Shown here: one piece after another, positions 46,298-54,341 of the stretch | How positions within the stretch are numbered: the first letter of the stretch is position 1 | Layout of the letters: each line of letters opens with the position of its first letter | Assembly (NCBI GenBank): GCA_937905825.1 | Contig: CALCXM010000081.1 | Span: forward strand, 152,141-216,140 | From: an uncultured bacterium | Lineage (GTDB): Bacteria > Planctomycetota > UBA1135 > GCA-002686595 | Direction: 5' to 3' | Length of the DNA: 64,000 bases | The notes under the pieces: model-generated | Database searches by the model: none | What the model saw: the letters and a program-made list of their open reading frames with translations, nothing else | What the model was told of the DNA's origin: nothing | Position numbers and translations under genes: made by a program

Positions 46298-48079
46298 CTA
46301 GCGCCAGGTCAGAGAGAGGGCGTTGGTCGTGTTGAAGCCCGCGCCACAGACGCCGGCCGGGTCGCGGAACCAGAGCTGGAAGTAGCTGTCCTGGCCGAGG
46401 GTCGCTCCGATCGTCGAGGCGATCGGGCTCGTGGAGGAGCACTCACCGCTCAAGTTGGTGAAGACCACGTCCAAGCGGATGATCGGACCGGAGACGCACA
46501 GGAGGCCGTCACCGAACAGGTTGCCCAGGCCACCGTTGGCTTCCATCGTTCCGGTGAAGAACAGGGCGGGCTTGTTGGCAGGCAGCTGGGAACCGGTCAG
46601 AACAAAGTCGTCCAACGCGATCGAGGAGGTTCCGTCGTGACCGAGAAGGCCACCCATGGCGCTGCTGTTCATGCAACCCTCACCGGTGCCGGAGATGTTT
46701 CCGCAGGGGCAAGTGCTGCCGGTGCCGTCACCGTAGCAGTACGTGCTGATCGGGTTCATCTCGATCATGTAGAGGCCCTCAAGGCCTCCGGCCATGGTGA
46801 GTTCGATCACGATGAGCGTCCCATCGTCGTTGACGGCCATGCCATCAGCTGAGGTGGAGATGGTGTCGACAATCAGGCTATCGATCGAAGTGACGCCCTC
46901 TTGAATGAGCATCGTGTTGTCCCTGAACAGACCGGAGTCGATGTCCGTGTTGGGATCGTCCCAATCGCAAATCCAGGTGATCTCACCGAAGGAGCTAAGT
47001 TGAACCGGACCGAAGGAGGAGCCGGTCATGACGAAACCGCCGGCGACTCCCGGAGGGGCCTGGCCTTCCTGGTACATGACCACGCCGTCCTTCAGGATGA
47101 AGAAGTCCTGGGTGGTGTCGGGGTTGTCGTCATCCCAAACGGCGATCCAAGAACCAGAGTCGTTGATGTCGACTTCGGCGCTCGAGAGGTGGTTGTAGGG
47201 GAAGATGCCCGCGGTGGGAGCATCGTCACCTTCCCAAGCGATCTCGGTGGTGTCGATGTAGTAGTGGCTGTCGAGGTTCGTGTCGCCACCGGCGGCGTTG
47301 TGATCGTCATCAACGTAGAACATCTTCTGGCCCGCGTTGTTGAGGGCGATGTTCGCCTTGGAGGTCGTGAAACCCTGGACGTTGGTCGCGTGGACACCGT
47401 TCGAGGGGGGGAACGCAACGGCGTGGTTGACGTTGTCGATGGCGAACACCGTCTGAGCCAAGATCGTTCCCGCGCCGTCGTGGGTCATGTGGACGAGCAT
47501 GTCGTCGGCGTCGCTGTTGGAACGGCCCGCAACGATCATCTCGTTGTTGTTGTTCTGCCACACTTCATTGACGCTGTCCCAGACTGCCCCAACGGGCTCG
47601 CCGGCTACGGTGCAGAGGGTCACGCCCTCTTCGATAAGGGTGTAGGGAGTCCCGCTCCCTCCGTCCGTCCAGATGATGAGCTTCTTGTCGGGGACGGTTG
47701 CTGTCGGATCGCCCGCATTGAACAGCATCAGACGATCGCCGTTGTCGTTGATGTCCATGGAGTCGACGTAGCTGTCGTAGACCCAAGCCCCAGCGTGGGA
47801 GGCGGGAAAGCCCAAAGAGGTTCCTTCCATGTGAATGAGCGCGCCATTCATCATGATGGCGTTGTCCACGTCAGAGGCTTCGTCCGTGTCGAACTCGCAG
47901 AGCCACTGTCCACTGTTGTTCACATCAACGTTGTAGATGGAAGCGACGGTCGCAGTGCCTGCGCCGAAAGGAATCACGTCGCCCTTGAGGAGCAGCTTGG
48001 TGTAGCTCTGGGCCCCGGCGAGGGGCGCGAGGAGGCTGGCTGCCCCGAGGAGCATCCCGGTGTTTCGGAGAGATGTCAT
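46298..48079 (-). CDS. Large secreted protein with C-terminal CPC cysteine module
   Basis: A 593-residue secreted protein with signal peptide (MTSLRNTGMLLGAASLLAPLAGA). Residues 25-440 are acidic and rich in Asp, Asn and Gly, with recurring short strands and a repeated form such as VDINDSGSWIAVWDDDNPD and MDINDNGDRLMLF, suggesting a beta-propeller-like array. The last 147 residues (447-593) begin YCYGDGTGSTCPCGN and end FNTTNALSLTWR, with six or more cysteines. The same module ends the protein at 62342-63388. It probably acts at the cell surface or outside the cell; no enzyme motif is visible. Confidence 0.85.
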   Translation of the reverse strand: MTSLRNTGMLLGAASLLAPLAGAQSYTKLLLKGDVIPFGAGTATVASIYNVDVNNSGQWLCEFDTDEASDVDNAIMMNGALIHMEGTSLGFPASHAGAWVYDSYVDSMDINDNGDRLMLFNAGDPTATVPDKKLIIWTDGGSGTPYTLIEEGVTLCTVAGEPVGAVWDSVNEVWQNNNNEMIVAGRSNSDADDMLVHMTHDGAGTILAQTVFAIDNVNHAVAFPPSNGVHATNVQGFTTSKANIALNNAGQKMFYVDDDHNAAGGDTNLDSHYYIDTTEIAWEGDDAPTAGIFPYNHLSSAEVDINDSGSWIAVWDDDNPDTTQDFFILKDGVVMYQEGQAPPGVAGGFVMTGSSFGPVQLSSFGEITWICDWDDPNTDIDSGLFRDNTMLIQEGVTSIDSLIVDTISTSADGMAVNDDGTLIVIELTMAGGLEGLYMIEMNPISTYCYGDGTGSTCPCGNISGTGEGCMNSSAMGGLLGHDGTSSIALDDFVLTGSQLPANKPALFFTGTMEANGGLGNLFGDGLLCVSGPIIRLDVVFTNLSGECSSTSPIASTIGATLGQDSYFQLWFRDPAGVCGAGFNTTNALSLTWR

Positions 48080-48367
48080 GGTTGTTTGGCGCGTGTAGCG
48101 GGTGAGGATTCCCCGGACCGGGGAGCAACTGGAAGGAAAGAGTTCTTGGGGTGTCGAGGCCCCTGAAGCCCAGGGGCGGGGGGAGTGGAATGCCTGCAGG
48201 CAGGGGGTTTCCAGGGCTCGACTAGCAGAAACTACCCGGAGAACTGCGTCCCGTGCGGATCTTTCGGGAACTTTTTTGGCAACTTGCCCAGCAAATAATC
48301 ACCGCTCATGGACCAATATTGGTGCTTTTGTGCGAGAGCCCCCCAACCCATGGGGTAGTCTATTCCC
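48080..48367. promoter_or_regulatory. Divergent promoter region with 12-bp palindrome
   Basis: This 288-base region separates the divergent secreted-protein gene and HTH-protein gene. It contains a perfect palindrome ACCAATATTGGT (48312-48323), 44 bases before the rightward start codon, in an A/T-richer patch. The palindrome could be an operator. The rightward start lacks a strong ribosome-binding site. I cannot assign promoters. Confidence 0.4.
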
Positions 48368-49654
48368 ATGAAGACGACATCTACCAAGGGCTCGACTCCC
48401 CAATCCTCCTCTGAGGCGGGCAAGGACATTCGTCACCGGGTGGAGCACTTGGGCCTGACCTTGGCCGAGACGCTCGGGGTCGTCCTTTCCGAGATTCCAG
48501 GGCGAGGTGCGGGACCCCAGATGCTTGCCAATGCGATAGGGATCACGGTCGCCACCGCGAGCCGCTTGCTGAAGGCCCTCTCCCAGGAGAAGCCGATTTC
48601 CGTGATGCAACTGCTTCCGGGGCCGAACCCCTTGCGCAGCATCGTGACTTCCGCACAAGAAAAGGGAGCGAGTGAAGCTGGCGCAAAGGCGGCGCTTGTT
48701 GCGATTGAAGAGTTCGACTCAATCATCCGCACGGAAGCAGGTGATCGCAGCGCCTTCAAGGCCATGTTGAGCACCTGGCTACCGAACGAGCGACGCGAGT
48801 TCCAGGCTGCTCGCAGGCGGACCATCTTCAAAGCGATGTCCGAACTGGAGGGGGTCTCCGGAGAGTTGGACGTGAACTGCATCGCTCTTCGTCCGAGCGC
48901 GACGGAAGGCTACATCGACTTGCTGAACCTGAAGGCGCTGCTCGGAATCGATCGGATCCGGCCGGACGCCCGGGTCAGGCTCTCTACGCACGTGCTCGTC
49001 ACGGACACAAAGGATGGTGCCAAGGGTCCCGCGGCAGATCGTTCGCGTGAGCCTTTGAGCCTTAGTGGGACGCCCATCACAGGGGACCTCGACTCCGGCC
49101 GTCTCGATGAGTTTTGCAACGCTCGACCCGCGCCGATCGAGGTGAACACCTTCGGCAACTACATCCAATACAGCTTGGGTCCCACGGGCTTTGGACCTTC
49201 TTCGACGGTGGACTTGGTGTTGGGCGAGGTGAATCTCGCCGAACTGCGGGCCGACTACACTGGTTTGCACGGGGATGGATGGTGCCCCTACTTCTTCCAA
49301 ATCCCGGACATGACGGTGAAGCTGTGCGTGTTCGATCTGATCTTGTTCAAAGGGGCGTACTCGGACTACCAGGTGGAGTTCGTTTCCTACAGCTCGACGG
49401 AACGTGGACCGGCGGATGCGAACGACGTCACACGCGAAATGGACAAGGTGCAAATCGACGAGCCGATCAAGGCACTGGGTGCCCACCCGGGTCAAATGCG
49501 CTTGATGGAGTTCCCGCGCTATTCCGAGCTCTTGCGGCACAGCTTCGGCAAGTTGGGCTGGGAGTCGGACGGATTCAGCGCCTACCGCATCAGGGTTCCC
49601 CACCCGCTGCCGGGAACGCAGTTGACGTTCGTGCTCCGGAAGAAGGAAAACTAG
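48368..49654 (+). CDS. HTH-containing protein of unknown function
   Basis: A 428-residue protein. Residues 30-85 look like a winged-helix DNA-binding domain (GPQMLANAIGITVATASRLLKAL with a following wing-like stretch). The remaining 340 residues have mixed alpha/beta predictions with a Trp- and Tyr-containing centre (LHGDGWCPYFFQIPDM) and no domain I recognise. It may be a ligand-responsive regulator. A palindrome 44 bases upstream could be its own operator. It is monocistronic. Confidence 0.72.
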   Translation: MKTTSTKGSTPQSSSEAGKDIRHRVEHLGLTLAETLGVVLSEIPGRGAGPQMLANAIGITVATASRLLKALSQEKPISVMQLLPGPNPLRSIVTSAQEKGASEAGAKAALVAIEEFDSIIRTEAGDRSAFKAMLSTWLPNERREFQAARRRTIFKAMSELEGVSGELDVNCIALRPSATEGYIDLLNLKALLGIDRIRPDARVRLSTHVLVTDTKDGAKGPAADRSREPLSLSGTPITGDLDSGRLDEFCNARPAPIEVNTFGNYIQYSLGPTGFGPSSTVDLVLGEVNLAELRADYTGLHGDGWCPYFFQIPDMTVKLCVFDLILFKGAYSDYQVEFVSYSSTERGPADANDVTREMDKVQIDEPIKALGAHPGQMRLMEFPRYSELLRHSFGKLGWESDGFSAYRIRVPHPLPGTQLTFVLRKKEN

Positions 49655-49766
49655 GGCGCCGCTGAAAGTCATCGTGGGCCGAGCTGCTGGCAATTTGGGC
49701 AGAGCCGTTGCCGACGAACAACGACGGAATCACATTCACGAGAGCCCGCTGGCCCTGGCCAGCCTC

Positions 49767-50831
49767 CTACGTGGTTTCGTCAAAGGTCTCGAAGCGATGG
49801 ACCATTCGATGCGTGTAGGTCGAGCCAGGCAGGAGCATCACGTCCTCGCGCCATTCAGGCACGTTGATCGAATTGGGATGGCACTGGGTTTCCAAGCAGA
49901 GGCCAGCGTGGCGCCCATAGACGGCTCCTGACTTTCCTCGGTGCGAACCGTCCAGGAAGTTGCCGGAGTAGAATTGCACCCCGGGTTGGTCGGCTACCAA
50001 GGTCATCATCCGGCCACTCGCCGGACTGCGCAGGAGCGCGACCGGGCGCAGGGTTCCCCGTTCCCCGTCCACAACCCAGTTGTGATCGAAGCCGACCGGG
50101 GGAGCACCTGCCCGTTGGAGATCCATGCCGACATTCTTGAGCTGACGAAAGTCATGGGGCGTTCCCTCGACCGGCAGCACTCGGCCATCCGGAATGGGCT
50201 CCGCGGGAGTGAAGTGCGTGGCATGAATCTGAAGTTCGTGGTCGAACACATTGCCACTGTCGTGACCATTCAGATTCCAGTAGCTGTGATGGGCGAGGTT
50301 GACCAGGGTCGGCTCGGAGGTCTGCGCGCTCATTTCAACCCGCAGTTCATTGGAGTCCGTCAGTGCATAGCGGACCCTTGATAGAAGCTGACCCGGGTAG
50401 CCCTCTTCCCCCGCGGGGGAGACGTACTCGAACTCAACCGACTGGGAGTCGTGTGACGCGACCCGCTTGCCGCTCCACACGCGTTTGTCGAAGCCACGCA
50501 GACCGCCGTGCAAGTGATGATCTCCCGCGTTGCGAGCGAGCGTTAAGGTTTGGCCCTGCACCTCACATCTGGCATTCAGGATGCGGTTGGCCACGCGACC
50601 AACGGTTGCACCGAAGTAGGGGCTACTCGCCGCCAAACATGGGGCGAGCTCCCCGAACCCCAGGACCACATCCGCGTGCACTCCATGGCGGTCGGGGACC
50701 TGCAGGGCAGACAGGCTGGCGCCGAGCTCGGAGAACTCGGCGGTCATCCCGTGGGTGTTCCTGAGGGTGAAGCGCTGCACCGGGAGACCGTCGAGGGTGC
50801 CAATGATCTCGGAGTCGTTCGGGTGGGGCAT
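49767..50831 (-). CDS. galM: Aldose 1-epimerase (galactose mutarotase)
   Basis: A 354-residue mutarotase that interconverts alpha and beta anomers of hexoses. Catalytic His residues lie in HHLHGGLRGFDKRVW and NLAHHSYWNLNG, and the catalytic Glu is in GLCLETQCHPNSIN. The length and motif order fit GalM. The gene is single; no galK or galT is near, so its sugar role is probably general. Confidence 0.95.
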   Translation of the reverse strand: MPHPNDSEIIGTLDGLPVQRFTLRNTHGMTAEFSELGASLSALQVPDRHGVHADVVLGFGELAPCLAASSPYFGATVGRVANRILNARCEVQGQTLTLARNAGDHHLHGGLRGFDKRVWSGKRVASHDSQSVEFEYVSPAGEEGYPGQLLSRVRYALTDSNELRVEMSAQTSEPTLVNLAHHSYWNLNGHDSGNVFDHELQIHATHFTPAEPIPDGRVLPVEGTPHDFRQLKNVGMDLQRAGAPPVGFDHNWVVDGERGTLRPVALLRSPASGRMMTLVADQPGVQFYSGNFLDGSHRGKSGAVYGRHAGLCLETQCHPNSINVPEWREDVMLLPGSTYTHRMVHRFETFDETT

Positions 50832-51226
50832 GGCGGGAGCTTAGCGGACAGGGGCCGTCCCGTCCCTACCCGGATGGGGCCTGGGGCCCAACCTGCCAGG
50901 CGCGCTTGAGGGTCCTCCTCGCTGGTTATCCGTTCCGCGCCCGTGAGCCTGCTGTCTAGGAGTTCCCCTGCTCCTCCTTCACGAAGAATCACGAGGTGGA
51001 GCGGCCCCTGAGTCACCGCAACCGGGATTCCCTGAAGGAACAAGCGAGGGACCCGGAGAATATCGGGAGAACTGCCCCACGCCGGACTACCCTGCGCCCT
51101 CGTACACCTAGGGCTAGAAAGCGATCTCCTTCTGCGCTCGCCGTTGAATAGGCGGCTCTCTGAGGGAACGCCCCAGCCACTTGCCCCTGCGGGGCCCGGA
51201 ACCGAACGAACACCAAGGACAAACCG
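50832..51226. other. Intergenic region upstream of SPFH genes
   Basis: These 395 bases between divergent galM and the SPFH gene hold no supported coding sequence. A short perfect GCCCC-TGC-GGGGC stem occurs at 51183-51195. I see no recognised promoter or riboswitch. Confidence 0.45.
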
Positions 51227-52420
51227 ATGAAGACAATTGATATGGATGATGCGCAGCCGCCCTCAGGATCGGGCGGAGGACCCACTGGCCGAGGCTGGCC
51301 ACCGCAGGGTGGTGGAGGCAAAGGGGGCAATCAGGTTCGAATCCTTGGAGGGCTCGTTTTGGTTTTCGCCGTCCTCGCCATCGTGATCCTTGGCAGCTCC
51401 GGGAACCTCGGCATCAAGGCGGTGGAAGCCAACGAAGTCGCCGTCAAAGTGAACTACGTGACTGGTGACAAAGAGGTGATTACGAGCGCTGGCAACAAGA
51501 TCTACATTCCCTTCTTGCAGGAGGTCTTCCTGCTCGACCGGACCCCTCAGCGCTACGAGATGTCGGGGACCAAACAAATCAGCGACGCGCAAGCTCCCTA
51601 CCTCACGGTGCGAGCCAGCGACGGTTCGAACTTCTCCTTTGAGTCCCTCGAAATCCTGTACCACATCATCCCCGGCATGGCCGACAAGATCGTCGAGGAT
51701 TCCGGCGCACTCGGCGGCTTCAAGCGAGATTGGATTCGTGCCTATGCGCGCTCCATCCTGCGGGACGAGTTTGGCCGATTCTCTTCGGTAGAAGTCGCCG
51801 ACCCAAGCAGCTTCGGCAGAGCAACCGAGTCCAGCATTGACCGGCTGAATGAGGTCTTGAACCCCCATGGACTCAGTATCTCCGAGATCATCACGCCCAA
51901 GCCGCGCTTCGACAAGAAGTACGAGGACGCGATCGAGGAGCGCAAAGTGGCAGACCAGGAAGTGGACCGATTGAAAATGCTAGAGGCTCAACTTGTCCAA
52001 GAGCGTGCCCAGCAGTTGGCGCGGGTCGGCAAGGAGAAGGAGATCGAGTGGCAAGGCCTTCAAGGTGACCTCAAGCGACGCCAACTGGAAGCGGAGCAGG
52101 AGGCCATCCGGATTACGAAGGAGGCGGACCGCTACAAGGTGACCCGCGAAGCAGAAGGACAGCAACTCTTGGATCGCAACTTGGCCCAGGCGCGCGGTCT
52201 CGTGTCCAAGTACACCAAAGAAGCCGAGGGCCTTGTCGCCCGAACAGAAGCGCTCGAGAAGCAAGGTCGAGTGGTCGTTCGAGAAGCGCTGATCGCCAAA
52301 CTAGCCAGAATACGATTCACCCTTGTTCCCTACAGCCGTGACGCAATGCCAGAACGACTAGAGCATTCAGGTCTAACCGACGCCGCACTTCTTTCCGGAT
52401 CCAAACGGGGGGGGAACTAA
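51227..52420 (+). CDS. SPFH/band 7 membrane protein, HflK-like
   Basis: A 397-residue protein. A Gly/Pro-rich cytoplasmic start (residues 8-35) and one membrane helix (RILGGLVLVFAVLAIVILG, about 38-56) resemble HflK. The SPFH domain follows (IKAVEANEVAVKVNYVTGD to about residue 240), then a long charged coiled coil rich in Glu, Lys and Arg (residues 230-350). SPFH proteins assemble into large cage- or raft-like membrane complexes, often holding a protease. The stop is two bases before the second SPFH gene. The assignment to the superfamily is firm; the HflK label is by layout. Confidence 0.85.
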   Translation: MKTIDMDDAQPPSGSGGGPTGRGWPPQGGGGKGGNQVRILGGLVLVFAVLAIVILGSSGNLGIKAVEANEVAVKVNYVTGDKEVITSAGNKIYIPFLQEVFLLDRTPQRYEMSGTKQISDAQAPYLTVRASDGSNFSFESLEILYHIIPGMADKIVEDSGALGGFKRDWIRAYARSILRDEFGRFSSVEVADPSSFGRATESSIDRLNEVLNPHGLSISEIITPKPRFDKKYEDAIEERKVADQEVDRLKMLEAQLVQERAQQLARVGKEKEIEWQGLQGDLKRRQLEAEQEAIRITKEADRYKVTREAEGQQLLDRNLAQARGLVSKYTKEAEGLVARTEALEKQGRVVVREALIAKLARIRFTLVPYSRDAMPERLEHSGLTDAALLSGSKRGGN

Positions 52421-52422
52421 AC

Positions 52423-53505
52423 ATGAAGGTCATCAAAACTCTCATTGGATTGGTCGCGCTCCTTGGTCTGGTCATCCTGGCCAGCTTTGTGCTCTTTGTA
52501 CGCATTGAGCCTTCCGAGATCGGGGTCAAGCAGGACATGTGGGGCGGCGGCGTGAACCCGGACGACTACTCCGCAGGGTTCCATGTTGGCATCTCAGGAA
52601 TCCACAAGTGGCACCGTCTTGATCGCCGCACCCACTTCTTGACGTTCTCCGAAGTGGAAAGCCAGAGCGGCAATTCCCGCAAGAATCAGAACGCGCAAGA
52701 GTCACCACCACTGGAGATTCGTACGCGGGACAACAACCCCGTCTCTGTGGATGTGACGGTGACCTACCGCATCATCGAAGACGAAGCTCACCTGATCGTG
52801 TCGGAAGGCCAGCAGGAAACCTATCGCGAGCGCGTCACTTCCAAGGTTCGAGGTGTTCTCCGCGAAGAGTTGTCGCGCCTCGTGCCGAGTGAGTTCGTCA
52901 ATACGGATTCTCGCTTGGAGCTAGTGGCTGGAATTGACCCGCTGCTGAAGGCGTCGCTCGCGGAGTACCACGTTGTCCCCGAATCGCTTCTGATTCGTGC
53001 GGTGCGCTTCCTGCCTAACTACGAGGCCAAGCTACAAGAGACTCAGTTGACTTCGCAGTTGACCGAGCTGGCGCGAGCAAAGAGCAACGTGGAGGCGGCT
53101 CAAATGGCGACGGGTACCATCAGCAAGGAAACGGAAGCCATGGAGAAGAAGACCATCGCAGAGTGGAACAAGCAGCTGCAAACAGCTTCCTCCAACAACG
53201 ACGTGCTCATCGCGCAGATCTTGGCCGAGGCCAACATCTACGACAACAAGGTCCGTCCCGGAGCCGATGCGACCTACGAAGGCTTGGTGGCAGACGGCCA
53301 ACTCGCAGTGGACAAGGCGGAAGCGCTGCGCGACGAATTGCGCAACGCCGCTTTGGATTCAGCGGGCGGTCGCATCCTTCAGGCGCAGAAGGCCGCGGAG
53401 AACCTCAACTTCGAAAGCGTCACGTTGAACTCCAACGACCCGTCGGTTCCTAGCGTGATCGAAATCGACAAGCTGGTGGATCTCCTGATCGGCCAAGACG
53501 ACTAG
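52423..53505 (+). CDS. SPFH/band 7 membrane protein (second of pair)
   Basis: A 360-residue protein with an N-terminal membrane helix (LIGLVALLGLVILASFVLFV, residues 7-26), an SPFH domain (VRIEPSEIGVKQDMWGG, RTRDNNPVSVDVTVTYRI, SLLIRAVRFLPNYEAKLQE) and a helical coiled-coil tail. It is paired with the previous gene and should form a mixed ring as HflK-HflC or prohibitin subunits do. No FtsH gene is adjacent. A hairpin follows at 53544-53575. Confidence 0.87.
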   Translation: MKVIKTLIGLVALLGLVILASFVLFVRIEPSEIGVKQDMWGGGVNPDDYSAGFHVGISGIHKWHRLDRRTHFLTFSEVESQSGNSRKNQNAQESPPLEIRTRDNNPVSVDVTVTYRIIEDEAHLIVSEGQQETYRERVTSKVRGVLREELSRLVPSEFVNTDSRLELVAGIDPLLKASLAEYHVVPESLLIRAVRFLPNYEAKLQETQLTSQLTELARAKSNVEAAQMATGTISKETEAMEKKTIAEWNKQLQTASSNNDVLIAQILAEANIYDNKVRPGADATYEGLVADGQLAVDKAEALRDELRNAALDSAGGRILQAQKAAENLNFESVTLNSNDPSVPSVIEIDKLVDLLIGQDD

Positions 53506-53543
53506 ACAGCGCGCCCCGGGAAGCCGAGGCGAGTTCAAAGCAC

Positions 53544-53575
53544 AGCCCCCGTCGGAGAACGCTCCGCCGGGGGCT
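53544..53575 (+). terminator. Hairpin after the SPFH pair
   Basis: AGCCCCCG-T-CGGAG (53544-53557) pairs with CTCCG-C-CGGGGGCT (53562-53575), a 14-base arm with one internal mismatch and a four-base loop, 38 bases after the second SPFH stop. The tail ATCTCGTG is only weakly U-rich. Confidence 0.55.
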
Positions 53576-53707
53576 ATCTCGTGTCCAGGGGCTGACGCGT
53601 GGGACAATCTGAGTGGATCCCCGCAAACTCTCGATTTCCGCAGAATAGCCCCAAGAGGATCCGGCTCCGCTACGTCTCCCCAGCAGAGGCCAAGACCGTC
53701 TCACCAC

Positions 53708-54331
53708 ATGCATCCAACCGACATCCAACTTCTGACCCGCTGGAACAACGGGGACTCCATGGCCTTCTCGGCCTTGGTCCGCCGTTTTCAAGACCCTCTG
53801 CTGCGACATGCACGGGGCCTGCTCGGGCCAGGTGGACTCTACGAGGATGTGGTGCAGGAGGTCTTCCTAAAGCTGGCTCGGGAGCGTTTGGATCCATCCA
53901 TCTTCCAGAGCAGCGATCTAGACAAGGGAAAGCAGCTGGCGGCCTGGTTGCACACCGTGACGAGGAACGCCTGCATGAACATCATCCGATCCGAACGAAG
54001 TCGAAAGTCGAGGGAGCGCGCCGTCGCTCCCCTCGAGGCCACCCTTGGTGATCAAGGGCAAGTCGACGCCGCCGACACCCGCAACAAAGTGGAGGAAGCC
54101 ATTGGCCGGCTTCCGGTCGACCAGCGCGAGGTCCTCATTCTGCGGTTACTTGCCGGCCGCAGTTACCGCGAGATCGCTGAGGTCACCGGCCGCAAGGTCG
54201 GGACTGTTGGTTGGCTGATCAGCGAAGGGATGAAGACGCTTGGTGGGATGCTCTCCCCCTTGATGGCGGCGGAGTCGAACTCTGCCGGGCAGCCTAAACA
54301 AGTCGAGTCCGGAGAGATGGGCATTGCCTGA
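53708..54331 (+). CDS. ECF-family RNA polymerase sigma factor
   Basis: A 207-residue ECF sigma factor. Region 2 includes FSALVRRFQDPLLRHARGLL, EDVVQEVFLKLARERL and LAAWLHTVTRNACMN. Region 4 has LPVDQREVLILRLLAGRSYREI and a helix-turn-helix. A 30-residue tail follows. The next gene starts 10 bases later and encodes a membrane protein whose short N-terminal domain looks like an anti-sigma, so the pair probably forms a signalling unit. Confidence 0.93.
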   Translation: MHPTDIQLLTRWNNGDSMAFSALVRRFQDPLLRHARGLLGPGGLYEDVVQEVFLKLARERLDPSIFQSSDLDKGKQLAAWLHTVTRNACMNIIRSERSRKSRERAVAPLEATLGDQGQVDAADTRNKVEEAIGRLPVDQREVLILRLLAGRSYREIAEVTGRKVGTVGWLISEGMKTLGGMLSPLMAAESNSAGQPKQVESGEMGIA

Positions 54332-54341
54332 GGAGAACGCC

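Noticed and set aside
46901..48166. 421-residue open frame on the plus strand
   Set aside because: It lies antisense to the large secreted protein, has no signal or known motif, and its codon pattern mirrors the real gene. Long antisense frames are common in GC-rich DNA.
51331..51345. tRNA T-loop-like GGTTCGAATCC
   Set aside because: It lies in the first SPFH gene (QVRILGG). No acceptor, D or anticodon stems are present around it.
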